The notes below the pieces were generated by a model, which saw only the letters and a list, made by a program, of their open reading frames with translations, had not been told where the DNA came from and ran no database searches. From Ambrosia x helenae (Eukaryota; Streptophyta; Magnoliopsida; Asterales; Asteraceae), in assembly GCA_030844895.1 (NCBI GenBank), contig JAUTDX010000155.1:62001-126000 (forward strand): 64,000 nt of DNA, given 5' to 3'. Positions 1-12,262 of this stretch are shown one piece after another. The stretch's first letter is position 1; each line of letters begins with the position of its first letter. The translations under genes and the position numbers were made by a program.

Positions 1-3000
1 ACTAACATAGAAATCCAGTAGGACTGCTTTCTGGTGGTCTAAAGACACCAAAGGTGAATTTATTGGCCATTTTTTTTAAAGGTGGATATCTAAGTGAAAA
101 TATATTATATTGACTTATTGAGATTTGTATGAATATAATAAAGTTAGGTTTTAAAAGTACAATAATTAAGGAGAAAAATGATTGATTGTCAAAGTGTTAG
201 GGATGGGGCGCCACTAGAAAAAGCTACGGGTACCCTATAATCAGCGCGGTAACACCGTCGTCATCAGTGCTGGTAGGGGTTTCGTGAATTGTTTTCTGGT
301 TCTATCTAACGGACTGGTAAAGAATGATAATAATTGCAACGGTTGAATTTAAGTATTTATTTTATTACTTTTTTGACCGTTTGAATTTATTTTATATGAA
401 ACAGTAACATTTTTTGACCGTTATTTTCAAATGGTATAAAAATGTGCACGGTTGTGAATCAGAAGATCAAACAAGGAAACTGAATTTCCATTCGACCTAG
501 GGGAAGGGTCGAATGAAAACTTAGAAGGCACGAACCAAAGTTTATTAACTTGGTTCGACCTTGTGAGAGTGCGAACGAGAGCTGGGTATAAATATAACAT
601 TTTGCCTCATTTTTTATCATTTCATAACCCTAACTCGCCTCCAAGTGCTCTCTCTCAACCCCAAACCTGTAGGAAGGAGTTTTTGCTCTCATTTTTCGAA
701 TCCTAAAGCTAAAACACGTTCTATAACAAAATCAAGTGAAGATTCAAGGTGTATTCATCATCTAAACCCTTTTTAATCAAATTTCATACATTTTTTATAA
801 ACCCTAAGTGTCCAGATCTGATCTAAAGGAGTTTTCATGGATAAAAACCTTCCTAAGATCTTCCAAGTTAAATTATACATAAATAATGAGTTTCTTATAA
901 AAACCCAAGTATTAATGAGGATTGGATGATTGTGTAATGTGGTACGTGTTATGGAATGATGTGAAGATGCTTTAGGACTAATATGGAACCTGATTTGTGG
1001 TTGTTTTGATGTTCAATTGATGTTTGATGGATTTTCACCTATTTTTGTGGTTTTACGTTAGATCTAGGGTTTGTTCATGAGTATGATGATGATAATATAA
1101 TTAGGGATTCACTAATACATATAAATATGTGCTTGTTGATCTGTACATAAGGTTATTTTGATAGTTTCCTTTTTAGGTAAAGTTTTCATGCAATTGATGT
1201 GACATTTTCATAATTTGCTATTTTAGGTAAGTTGTAAATTGTTATGTGAAATGGACGGATTTATGAGTGTAAATGGTAGGGTTGCATGAGGATAGATTAT
1301 ATATGATTGACTACTGTGATTTGTAGCTTTTCGTGACGTTTTCAGACTGTTTGGATGGGATTTTGTTCGTTTAAATGATGCAGCAGAAAAATGGGTCAAA
1401 CCAACATATCATTCGACCCATCGAAGGGTCGAATGAAATGGGTGGAGTCCCATTCGACCCACTAAAAGGGGCTAACCAAATGAGAAGTTTTTGGTCCGTG
1501 CCCACGACTGCAGAAATGAAAATTTGATGTAAACTAAGTGTTTTATGAGCATTTCTTGTATGCAAACCATGTATGCTTGATCAACTAATGTAACGGGTCA
1601 CCAACGGGATGTTGAGTCTGTCTTGCGTGTCGGCTCAACGTTCAAACGCATTTCAAACAAGCATAGTCATGATCTGGACAATCAGGGACTAGTTAACCTA
1701 CGGGTTATTAGTCAAAACACTTACGCACGCTTTATGATAGGTCGCCGACATTAGGGACTATCATTTCCTTGTTGGTTATTCTATTTTAAGAAGATGCAAC
1801 CTAAGGTGAGTTTCACAGCCCCGTTTTCACACACTTTCTCACGGGGGAGAAACATGCTACACATTTTTGGAAACATAAAGGTCATGTTATACTATGGTTA
1901 TCTCTTGTTTACTATACGACTCATCCAAGTCCCAGGGAAACCACTAATATTGGGGTACATAACGGGGAAAATGTGGATAGATCTATTGGGCTTGACAAAC
2001 CCCACCCGGGCAGAAACACGAAACGCTTATCAGTAATGGTTTCTAATCGTAGTAGTGACATACATACGTCTGGCTTAGGGGTGAGCAAAGTGGTTGAACC
2101 GACCCGAACCGAGAATTAACCGACCCGACCCGAGAACCGATTTTAAAATCAAGAACCGTAGACAAGACCGTACGACCAATGTCGGGTATCGGTTTCTTTT
2201 AATATCGGTTCATCGGTTTCAATTAACAACCCAATACCGATGTAAAACGATTGCATCTTCAATTTGGGTTTTCGTGTAAACCTGTTGCAAAAGGTACGTC
2301 ATTGTTTAATCCTTTAGATTTGGTTTTCATGTGAACCTGTTGCTATACCATCTTCAATTTGGACTAGTTGTATTGGATATGTGAAATTAAATGTAGTTGA
2401 ACAAGAATGATTGTGGTTCGTTGTTCTTGAGAGTTGAGACGTGCAGCTATTTCATAATCAAACCCATTGCACACCACATGTTTGATCAAATGTCGGAGTT
2501 TTATTGTTTGATTATTTGGTTATTTAGCGATCTCGTGGAGAGTTTAGTAGTTATTGTTTTGTAAATTGATTTTGCTCAAGGACTCAAGGTATGGATTTTT
2601 GCTCATATGGAACCTACTTATCAAAATCAGTTAGCTCAAATCACTTTTGTTCAAGTTATGAATTTTCTATTGAAGATTGATCGATGCCGCCGTCTGTGTT
2701 ACTTTAAACAAGTAGGCTAAAGTTACTTGTGTACTTGGGTCGCATGCATCTTCATCTTTAATGTTCAGTCCTTTATGCAGAAATCGGTTATCTTCGGTCC
2801 AAGACCGAGGACCGAACCGAACCCGAAAAACACCTAAAATAGGAACCGGGGACCTATTTCTATAGCTCATATCGGGTTCGGTTTCGGGAAAAATCGGTCC
2901 GGTTCTCGGGTATTTTCGGTCCGACCCGAATTATGCTCACCCCTAGTCTGGCTAACTTACACATAACATAGTAGTAACGGGATTGATCTTTTAGAAACCT

Positions 3001-3337
3001 ATGAAACGTTTTTATAAACTCTGTGAACTCACCAGCATTGTATATTGACATTTTTAGCATGTTTTCTCAGGTCACTAAGGTAGCAGCATTTGGATAGGCG
3101 CACGGGGTCTAGGTTCATGCATTTGATAAACTTTTAAAACACTTATCTTTTATTTACATTTGAGGATTGTAACTATTATGCTGCTGCTGTGTTGTTGGTT
3201 GATACTTTTAAAACTGAATGGTTTGGTTTACGTTATTTTTACTCATATAGTTGTCGTTTATTGTGACCGTTGATTGGATCCTGGTGTGTCACGTGCCTCG
3301 CGGTAAAACCCCGCAAGTGGAATTTGAGGGTGTGACA
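1..3337 (+). repeat. 3' part of a Tekay-like Ty3/gypsy LTR
   Basis: The stretch ends in GGGTGTGACA, the terminus shared with the gypsy LTRs at 38524-41527 and 23291-26302. It also shares internal blocks with them: a GATAGATCTATTGGG block near 1976 and a GTGAACTC-ACCAGC block near 3023, just before the end. A TATA-like GGTATAAATATAAC lies near 586. Leaving out the hAT insertion, it sits about 1.87 kb from the LTR end, close to the 1.8 kb spacing in the other two LTRs, so the LTR start should lie some 600 bp before the window. There is no coding potential. Self-complementary CATTCGACCC / GGGTCGAATG pairs occur near 490-515 and 1410-1460. Whether this is a solo LTR or one end of an element cannot be decided here. 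Confidence 0.7.
2076..2945. mobile_element. Non-autonomous hAT element (MITE) with perfect 8-bp TSD
   Basis: The ends are perfect 12-bp inverted repeats, TAGGGGTGAGCA at 2076-2087 and its complement at 2934-2945. They are flanked by the exact 8-bp duplication GTCTGGCT (2068-2075 and 2946-2953). An 8-bp duplication with short TAGGG-type termini is the hallmark of the hAT superfamily. Subterminal regions are packed with ACCCGA/GAACCG motifs on both sides, the usual place for transposase binding. The 870-bp body encodes no transposase, so it needs one in trans. It sits inside the gypsy LTR and is therefore younger than it. Confidence 0.92.
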
Positions 3338-3352
3338 TGATGCCGAGGGGGG

Positions 3353-3606
3353 AGAAATTTGGAAAGCGAACAAAAGCTGTGAAGTGGAATATGGCACAAG
3401 AGATTGCTTTGGCAAAAGCTTGGTGCTATGTGACGGAGAACAGAGAGAAGAGTAACCAAAGAAGCAAGTGAAGTTTTTGGAGGGCTGTCCAAAAACATTA
3501 CGCGGAACTGTTGGGAGGATCCACCCGAACAGTTGATCAAATTACTTCTAAATGGACCGCCATGAACCCACAAATGAATGCGTTCGATGGCCTTTATCAA
3601 CAAGTA
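3353..3606 (+). pseudogene. Myb/SANT (trihelix)-like fragment, PIF/Harbinger or NAM-associated type
   Basis: One frame reads a helix-rich segment: WNMAQEIALAKAW, then after an in-frame TGA, SFWRAVQKHYAEL and TVDQITSKWTAMN, followed by FDGLYQQ. The spaced tryptophans and the order 'ALAKAW ... FW..V..H ... SKW..MN' fit the Myb/SANT-like DNA-binding proteins that accompany PIF/Harbinger transposons and the related NAM-associated or 'GST-T3-like' annotations in plants. Only one domain remains, it has a stop, and it abuts the LTR end at 3337, so it is a fragment cut by that insertion. A later open stretch at 3766-3890 (DVETVIEAMVDDVE) might belong to the same old gene; I cannot confirm this. Confidence 0.5.
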
Positions 3607-5042
3607 ATAACGATTATGATATATTTAACTTACGTTTATATTTAATTATAGAAATTTTTCTAAAATATGTTTTTACTTGCTTGAATATAGGAGCACGTAT
3701 AAATTTTTCTAAAATATATTTTAATAGATATTTTTTTATAAAACAATACTTTATCCATCAACCACCACCGAAACTAAAAGGAGTAAAGAGGGAAAGGGGA
3801 GATTGACTAGCGATGTCGAAACCGTCATAGAGGCAATGGTGGACGATGTCGAATGTGACACGAGCAATAACACTTTTATTGATATTATTAGCAAACATTT
3901 ATTATTTAACATTTTTAAGTTTTGTTTTTTCAATACAATACTGCTTAATAATTTTAATATTTTTTATAAAAGAATAAACCCTTTTAATGAGTAAAAGTAT
4001 AATTATTTAATTTAGTATATTTAATGTGGCTGAACATTTTAGTCACTTTTAATAATAACCTACATTAAAATGATACTAACAATATATTTTTTATACAGCA
4101 GTACTTTTAAATAGCTATAACATAATACTTTAGTCTAAACCATATTTGGCACATTTATTTTTTATAAACCGCATTCTGCACATTCGGCATGTAGTTATAT
4201 GGATAAAAGTATTGTTTTATAAAAACATATATATCAAATGTATAGAGTATAATTATTTAATGTAGTATATTTTGATAATTTAAAATTTATAAGTTATAAT
4301 AATATTAATAGATTATTCTCATTTAAATAAATAGCAAAAAAAAAATCCCTTATAATCAATTAGAGTTAATTAAAAGAATAGCTCCTCTAGTATTATAGGG
4401 CATTTTAATAATTTTATCAAAACTTAACTAGAAACATTAATGAAGTTAGCCTTAATACCCTAATTTGTTACAAAACTGAAACCATAAACCCTTAACATGT
4501 TAAAAAAATAAGTTAGTACTTTAAGATGATACTTTCTATAAACCGTAAGGACTATCTGTGTAGTTAACTCTATTTAAATTTTCTTTTTGCATGTTAGAAC
4601 TCTAAAGGTGTAGTTATACAACAAAAAAACACAATGTTTAGAAGATAATTATAATTATAATTATACTATAAAATTGATTCTCGTTTCTATTTTATCTTAT
4701 TAATTTGAATATAAAACACCCGATTAGCTAATATTATGAATTAAAACACATTTTAAAAAACTAAGCATGTCAACCTATGAATCCATCGGGTAGACTTGCA
4801 CGTAGTTTTGTATACTAAATATCTTTTGTGGGTTCAACCCAAAACTGATCATTTAGGCTAAACTCGAATCCATAAATTTTATGTTACTTCTACTTCATGT
4901 TCTCATGTTGTGTTCATGTTGAAACTGTAAAGAACTTATGATTGCCAAGCAATTAAATATAAATACTTGAATCAAGTTAGAAAACTATAGTTTCCCTCTA
5001 ATGGCAAATGAATGAAGACACACAACTAATTAAAAGAAACAA
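3607..5042. other. AT-rich intergenic DNA, no gene seen
   Basis: This stretch is strongly AT-rich with scattered short ORFs that lack domain signatures. No terminal repeats, RNA gene or promoter could be supported. Confidence 0.5.
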
Positions 5043-5779
5043 TCTATATCTATATCTATCTATACATACTAATAAATAAAACTCCCTATGGACATTTCTC
5101 AATTTCTTATTCCAAGTTCAATTTTATTCAAATCCTCATTTGGACAAGTGGCACTACCATATAATTTCTATCTTTATTTCTTTTCTTTCTTTTTTTTTTA
5201 ACAAAAATCAATAAATGAGAATGGGAAAGGAAAGTGACATAAATTAGGAATCATTAAATATGTATTTTTTTTATATTATTATCTTTATTACGCGATAAAG
5301 GTTTTTTTATGCCATATTATTTTTGTAATAATAATATAAATTAGGAAGTCATTAAATTTCGTTATTAATTCAGTTTGCTATAATAATTCTCGGTTATTTA
5401 CATGTATTTATTAATAATGCAATTTAGGTCACAAATTATTCTCGGTTATTTACATATATTTATTAATAATGATTTTGGCCTTGGAATGCAAGTTAGATAT
5501 ATTAACAAGGCAAGTTTCATATTTTTTTCTCTGATTTTTTAACTTTTCGGAAACAAAAAAAGTATTATATTATTATTACAAATATTACAAAAATAACATA
5601 ACCCAATGTTTATATATTGATGGTATTACACATTCATTATTCCATCCATCTAATCAAATTTTTTTTACTAGCAAAATAAGTTTCTTGATCCTATCCCGTT
5701 TTTAAAAATTATTCATCTATTTATTTTTCTCTATTATTAACATTATGTGTTTATGTTTATAATTTTTATTTTTTTGTTA

Positions 5780-5917
5780 GGTTGTAATGGATCTTAGAAC
5801 CGCCCAAATGGTAGCCAATGACGCTATTCTTCATCAAATTACGTATTGTGAAATATGCAATGTGAATTGTCTTAACGACACTCAGTTTTTTGAACATTGA
5901 AATGGGAAAAACATAGA
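5780..5917 (+). pseudogene. Captured U1/matrin-type C2H2 zinc-finger gene fragment
   Basis: The sequence opens after a T-rich tract ending TTAG, like a splice acceptor. From ATG 5787 it reads 37 codons before TGA at 5898. Residues 20-37 (YCEICNVNC, then FFEH, then after the stop NGK) match the C-x2-C ... H-x-x-GK-x-H layout of U1-like/matrin-type zinc fingers found in RNA-binding and chromatin proteins. The preceding RTAQMVANDAILHQI is helical. The TGA falls inside the finger and the second zinc histidine is not preserved, so it cannot fold normally. Its position inside a Helitron fits that family's habit of capturing gene pieces. Confidence 0.55.
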
Positions 5918-6539
5918 TCAAAGGTAATAGATGTATATATAAATATATTTATCCGTGTGAATTTAATGGTAAGTAATTTACTTTTTCTATCTTTTTTTTT
6001 AACTATAAATCTTCAATAAATTATTTATATGTATCCTCATCTTACAGAGTTTATTATTTACATGTATCCTCATCTTACATGCTTCCTATCAAATCTCCGT
6101 ATTGTTATTGCCTTATACCAAAATCCTCTGTATCACTGCTCCGTTTAGTGATACCAAAGGCGTTTGTTTAGTCTCATGTTCTGTTAACGATATAGTGTTA
6201 AATGATTTATGTTTTCAATGTTATTGTTTTCAATTTTGTTGAATACGATTGTTTCTTCTTTTGTGGATGAGTTTATGTTAATAGAAATCCTTATTATTAT
6301 GTTGGTGTTCATCATATTCATACAGATCATGATATTGTTCTTTGAATGTTCATTGGAATTTTACTTTTTATCTTAATTTTTATGCTCAATAATGGATTAC
6401 ATGTTTGTAGGATCGTTTAATTGGTTACCAAGATTATAATATTAATTTTAATTGATTTAGTTTGACCAATTTTTTTTTTGAAAATTCGAATTTAAAATTG
6501 ATTTAATTGGTTAAGTTCGACCAATTTTTTTTACATTTT

Positions 6540-8880
6540 AAATTTTGGTTAACCTTTAAAAATATTTGAATATTAAATGTTATATTTAAGTATTTACTTT
6601 CAAATTTTAATATTTACAATTTTAATTTTTAATGCCTACTATTCTTATATAATTTCCCCTTTTGTTGAAATGAAAATAATTATTCTAAAAAAATCGGTTA
6701 ATATTATAAAAATTTTAAAATTTGAATTTAAGATAATAATGGTAAAAGTTAGAGTTAATTAATACATTTATTAAATTTAATTTAAAATTTTAAATGATCT
6801 GAATCTTTTTTTAAAAAATCAAAATTTCAAATTAAGTTAACAATGGTAACAATTATACATACTTTTACTTTTAAATTAGAGATTTTCAAATATATTTAAA
6901 ATTTATTAGTTAATAATTTCGGTTTTAAAGTTTTCAAATCAGTTACAAGTTAATATTCAAATTTTAAATACTAAATTATAGATTTCGGTTAAAGTTTAAA
7001 GATATTCAAATACTAAATGTTCTATTTAACTATTTAATTTTAAATTATAACATATATAATTTTAATTTTTGATTTTTGGTTAATATTATAAACTTTTAAA
7101 AATATGAATTTAAGATAATAATGGTAAAAGTTAGACTTAATTAAAACATTTTATACATTTAATTCAAAATTTTGAATGAATAGAATCTTTTAATTTTTTT
7201 TAAAATATTTTAGTTTAAGTTATTAATGGTAACCATTACACCTGATTATAATTTTTAAATTATAGATTTCTTATTATATTTAAAATATAACAATTAATAA
7301 TTTCATTTATAAATTTCTCAAATTAGTTAAAAGTTAAAATTAAAATTTAATTACTACAATTTTAAATTATACATTTCTGTTAAACTCTAAAAATATTCTA
7401 ATACTAAATATTCTATTTAAGTATTTAACTTCAAATTTGAATATTCATAATTTTATTTTTTAAATTTTGGTTAATATTATAAAAAATCAAAAATTTGAAT
7501 ATAAAATAATTATGGTAACATTTAGAATTAACTACTACATTAGTTTCAAATGGTTGAGTTATTCTACAAAGGCTACAAAAAAATGAGAAGGGTGAGAAGG
7601 ATACAAAAAACACAATAGATCATGAAATATGATACAATGAGCCACAATATATAACACAGTGCCAAAAAATATAAGACAATGCTGAAGAAAAAAAAGACAT
7701 AATGAATTGAAAAAAATGACACAATGATGAAAATAAGAAAAAGACACAATGGTACATAAAAGACACAATGATATAACGCATATTCTAAAAACTACAAGCT
7801 AAAACCTCAAAAAACGAAGACCTAAAAAGTAACGTCTTAGGGTTCGATAAGACGATTCCAATGCCGCTTGAATGAGTTCAATCGGAGTCCGTTTGATACC
7901 CTTCCTACGACTTTCTATTTTTCTTTCACGGGGTATTTGATCTTAACCCCAGTTTCATAATTGTAAAAGATTTGAATATTTAAACAAAATCCAAATTTTT
8001 TAATTTAAGTTAATAATTGTAACAATTACACCTACTTATTACCTTTAAATTGCCGATTTTCTAATATATTTAATTTTAACAAATATTAGTATTGGTTATA
8101 AATTTCTCAAATTAGTTACATGTTTAAGTTCAAATTTTGAATGAATATAATCTTTTAATTTTTTTTAAATATTTTAGTTTAAGTTATTAATAGTAACCAT
8201 TACACCTAATTATTATCTTTAAATTATTAATTTCCTATTATATTTAAAATATAACAATTAATAATTTCGGTTATCAATTTCTCAAATTAGTTATAAGTAA
8301 AAATTAAAATTTAAATACTATAATTTGAAATTATACATTTCTGTTAAACTCTAAAAATATTCAAATACTAAATGTTCTATTTAAGTATTTAATTTCAAAT
8401 TTTAATATTCACAATTTTAATTATTAAATTTTGGTTAATATTATAAAATTCAAAAATTTGAATTTAAAATAATCATGGTAACATTTAGAATTAACTACTA
8501 TATTAGTTTCATAATGTGAATGATTTGAATATTTAAAAAATCTAAATCTGTTAATTTAGGTTAATAATTATAACAATTACACCTACTTATTACCTTTAAA
8601 TTACATATTTTCTAATATATTTAATTTTAACAAATAGTATTACTGGTTATAAATTTCTTAAATTAGTTACAAGTTTAAATTCAAATTTTGAATATTATAA
8701 TTTCAAAAGATAGATTTCAGTTAAACTTTGAAAATATTCGAATATTAAATGTTCTATTTAAGTATATAATTTCAAACTTTAATATCTATTACTTTAATTT
8801 GTTAATCGTGGTTAATATTGTAAAATTTCTAAATTTTGAATTTATGATTATAATGTTAGCAATTAAATTTAATTAATGCA
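6540..8880 (+). repeat. Degenerate internal repeats (about 380-440 bp) in the Helitron
   Basis: A block reading roughly TAAATGTTCTATTTAAGTAT, then TTCAAATTTTAATATTCAC and TTGGTTAATATTATAAA, recurs near 6573, 7013, 7403, 8363 and 8742. Each is followed by similar AT-rich sequence. Spacing is 440, 390, 960 and 380 bp, so a block between 7403 and 8363 has diverged or been replaced. No coding potential is seen. Confidence 0.6.
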
Positions 8881-9341
8881 TTTAATTTGAAATTTTGAAT
8901 GAATAAAATATTTTAAAAATTTTCAAACTTGTGAATTTAAGTTACTAATTATAACAATTAAACCTATTTATTACCTTTAAATTAGAGATATTCTAATATA
9001 TTTATATATTTTCTAATTATGGATGACATGTATTTATATATTTTTAGACTAAGATGCAAACACAGAAACAAATCCAAGAGTAACACAGGGCCATCTTTAA
9101 TGGTATTGTCAAAAATTAAGAGCAGGACATGGGTTAAGTTACTTGATACCGATGGGAAGGTCATAAATAAATCAAAAAATGTAGTGTATAAGGAAATATT
9201 TAATGATATTTGAATTTTATGTGTATTTCTTACTTTTAACAATTTATCAAAATATTTTCACTATATTTTATGTTTTACTAAATTTTACCCCTCAAAATGC
9301 TAAAATTTATTGAACCCGTATCCACGCGGGCATTAATCTAG

Positions 9342-9715
9342 TTGGTATGATAAACAAAATCGGAGAGAAAAGATTGAAGACCAAAGAACTAAAGAGATTA
9401 CGAAGAACTACTATTAAAGGAACAACTGACATCTTAGCTATCAGTTGTTTTACTAGGACAACTGTATATGTATTTTGCAGTCTCTTATATAGCATCCGTT
9501 GTTTGTTTGTAAATGATCAGTGATTTATATATAAATTGAGTATCTTTTAATTATTTAGATTGGTAGATTTATCTGTGTAAGTGAACTTAACTAATGCATC
9601 TATTCTTTCTCATGGAGAGAGAGAACATGAGTGATATCATGCCGAGGGAAAACTTAAGTTTGTACTATCTAATTCAAACACACACATACCAACAATTCAA
9701 ATAGTAAAATTAAAA
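9342..9715. other. Spacer between two Helitron-like elements
   Basis: I see no gene, terminal repeat or RNA motif in this short segment. Confidence 0.4.
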
Positions 9716-9839
9716 TCTATATATATATATAAAAGAAAACGTATATGCTGACGTGGCGTGCAATGGGGCCTCAACCTCCCATTGAGAATGTCACGTGGCT
9801 TAATAATTGAGTGTTTTTTGTGTTTTTAGTATTTTCCTT

Positions 9840-10240
9840 ATTTAACAAAAAAAAAAACCCCGATAACCTAAAAAACCCTAAAATTTCATCCGCCTCTTCT
9901 CATTCTCATTATCTCATCGTGCCTTTGCAAACCCTCTTCAATCTGCTTCATCCCCAACAGAAGGTAACAAACAAACCCCATTAAAACCATTGTCACCGGT
10001 TCATGGTTCGTATATATATTCAACCCCTTATTTTCTTTCCATCTATATATAATATTACTCTATATATTAAACTTTCTAACGAGCATAGTTGTTCTGTTGT
10101 TGTGTACGATCAGGATTTTGACTCCGTCGTTGTCGTTTTGTAGACGGCGGCCGCCACATTAGGTGGCTGTGAATCGCTGTGTTCGCCGATGCCGAAGAGC
10201 GTACGGAAGCGACGGCGCGTGGAGTACCGTCTTAGGGTTT
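9840..10240 (+). other. Leader-like segment, possibly a captured gene 5' end
   Basis: A GC-richer island within the Helitron contains AAACCCTAAAA (telo-box-like, common in plant 5' leaders), a CT-rich stretch and AACAGAAGGTAACA, which resembles a 5' splice site. After AT-rich sequence it resumes with GACTCCGTCGTTGTCG and GGCGGCCGCC. This fits a captured untranslated exon, intron and next exon, but no protein family is recognisable. Confidence 0.35.
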
Positions 10241-10379
10241 ATATTATTTATTGGATATATTAATTACGGTCCGAGTGATAATCCTTTAAATTTAGTATTA
10301 TCTTGAATTTATAATTTCATCCATGAATCAGAAGCTCATCACTCTGTCTCTTCATGATCTCTTTTGGTGGTTTATAATT

Positions 10380-11010
10380 TAGGGGTGTTCAGAAAAACCG
10401 CAAACCAAATAAAAACCAAAAACCGAACCGTAACCGTAACCGAAAAAACCAATCCGGACAACGAATTTGGTGTTTGGTTTGGTTTTAACCGAAACCGAAT
10501 TGCTTATTCGGTGTTTGGTTTGGTTTTTGGTTCTACATTTTTTTTATTTGGTTTATTTAGATAACCGAATAAACCGGTAAAATAATTAATTATTAAATAA
10601 AAATAATAATATTTAATAACTCATATATAATATATAAGCCCAAAATATTAAACCTAGCCCAAAATAAATAAAGCCCACCAATTTATAAAGGTAATAATAT
10701 GAGTATAAACTAGTAAACTAGGGTTCATTTTACTATTTCTAATTTTTATGATGTTTCTGTTTGCATGGTTTGATTTGTTGGTTTATATTTATTGCAAACT
10801 TTCTTTTCGGATTTTGGAACATATAGGTATATAAGTTAGAGAAAAAAAAACTTCGTTTCAATTTGGTTTGTTTGGTTGAATTTGGTTTGGTTTTCATATT
10901 TCTAATTTGGTTTGGTTTGGTTTTTGGTTTGAGGTACAAAATTTTGAAAACCGAATAAACCAAATCGAATAAACCAAATAAATCGTAAACCGAACCGATG
11001 AACACCCCTA
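10380..11010. mobile_element. Non-autonomous hAT element (MITE) nested in the Helitron
   Basis: It has perfect 12-bp inverted ends, TAGGGGTGTTCA at 10380 and its complement ending at 11010. Subterminal regions are rich in AACCGAAT/TTTGGTTTGG motifs. Flanks are GTTTATAATT on the left and GTTTATATTA on the right, an 8-bp-class duplication that is no longer exact. No transposase is encoded. The termini differ from the 2076-2945 element only near the inner end, so they belong to related families. Confidence 0.82.
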
Positions 11011-11116
11011 GTTTATATTATCACAGTCCTGCTCCAATCACCTGCATTAGAATTTAGAATACAAACTTTGTTGTTATTCGAGGTATCTTCTCTCTCATTT
11101 GCTTTACATACCAATT

Positions 11117-11117
11117 G

Positions 11118-11173
<56 letters not shown>
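11117..11173. repeat. (TTA)n microsatellite
   Basis: About 19 uninterrupted ATT/TTA units. Confidence 0.95.
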
Positions 11174-11175
<2 letters not shown>

Positions 11176-12142
11176 CTTTTACCAATTCGGCTAGGTTTTT
11201 AGTGCTTCAAATGTTGAAGTATTAAGTGTTAGCATTGGATTTATAGATCGTTTTAGGTTAGATATTGAATATTAATATTAGAGTTATGCATTTTTTTAGC
11301 ATTTATGATAGATTTAATAATATAGTTATACGTTATTTTAGGTTAGGTATTGAATATTGATATTAGAGTTATGTATTTTTAGGAAAATAAAAAAAAAGTT
11401 GAAGCTTTGTGGGAGTTGTGAGATAGATCGATTAGATGCCTTGGTCTTTACTATTCTTTTTTTATGGGGTCAAGCTAGGCGCACAAAAACGAGAATCAAA
11501 TAAGAAACCAACCAAAATGAACCGGACCCGCATATTCTTCATACAGTGACGGTTACAATAGTTATGGGATCTAGATTCCGTTTATAATTCCGACTAGGAC
11601 CTGATTATGGTGGTAAGTCCCATAACTTTTCTCCATTCCGTTTATGGTTTGTTAAGTAAAACAATATTAGGATTATGATGTTAGCATTGGATTTATAGAT
11701 TGTTTTAGGTTAGGTAGGTTATCTATTGAATATTGATATTAGAGTTATGCATTTTTTAACGTTTATGATAGGTGTTAATATTAGAGTTATACATTCTTTT
11801 AGGTTAGATATCAATATTAGTATTGTGAGACTTGGTACATAGATGTGATAAGTTTTTTAATGGTTATAACGTCCAGCCTAAGTGATTGTTTAGTTAATTA
11901 GGTTAAGAATTATAAGAGTCATTAGAGATTGATGAGTTTTTCAATAATTGCAACTTACATAAGTGATTGTTTAGATGAATACTGATTAGGTTTTAGGTTA
12001 GGGAATAAATGGACATGCAGTGATTGAGAGATTTCGTGGTTAGTTAACTTGAGTCATTTGCAATAGGTTATCACGTAGTGAAATTTTTTAACTAACATTG
12101 ATTATGTTTAAGTTATTTACTCTTTTCGTGAAACGAGTGCAG

Positions 12143-12262
12143 AAGGTGGTCCACGGTGACTCGCAGAGCCTTAAGAATCAAGGGTTTGTGTTTAGCAGGA
12201 TAGGCTTTGCGATTCAAAAGGGGATAGCGGCGCAGCTTGTTGCCCGCTTACCCACCATCTAA
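12143..12262 (+). pseudogene. Captured C-terminal exon fragment, unknown protein
   Basis: After GTGCAG (acceptor-like), a 39-codon frame runs to TAA at 12260-12262. It begins KVVHGDSQSLKNQGF, continues FVFSRIGFAIQKG and ends LVARLPTI. Base composition is clearly higher in GC than the surrounding DNA, which fits capture of a real terminal exon by the Helitron. I do not recognise the family. Confidence 0.4.

Larger units (their letters stand above)
5043..9341 (+). mobile_element. Helitron-like element
   Basis: The left end begins TC (TCTATATCTATATC) after an A and runs into TACATACTAATAAATAAA, a typical plant Helitron 5' end. The right end is CCCG..CGGG (a short hairpin at 9315-9330), then CATTAATCTAG ending in CTAG at 9338-9341, followed by T. 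Helitrons start TC, end CTRR after a hairpin and insert between A and T, and all of this is met. The exact start could shift by a few bases because of the TCTA repeats. No Rep/helicase is encoded, so the element is non-autonomous. It carries a zinc-finger gene fragment at 5780-5917 and degenerate internal repeats at 6540-8880. Confidence 0.72.

Noticed and set aside
9019..9213. 64-codon frame near the Helitron 3' end
   Set aside because: Looks more codon-like than its surroundings but has no recognisable family and no splice support; could not be supported as a gene.
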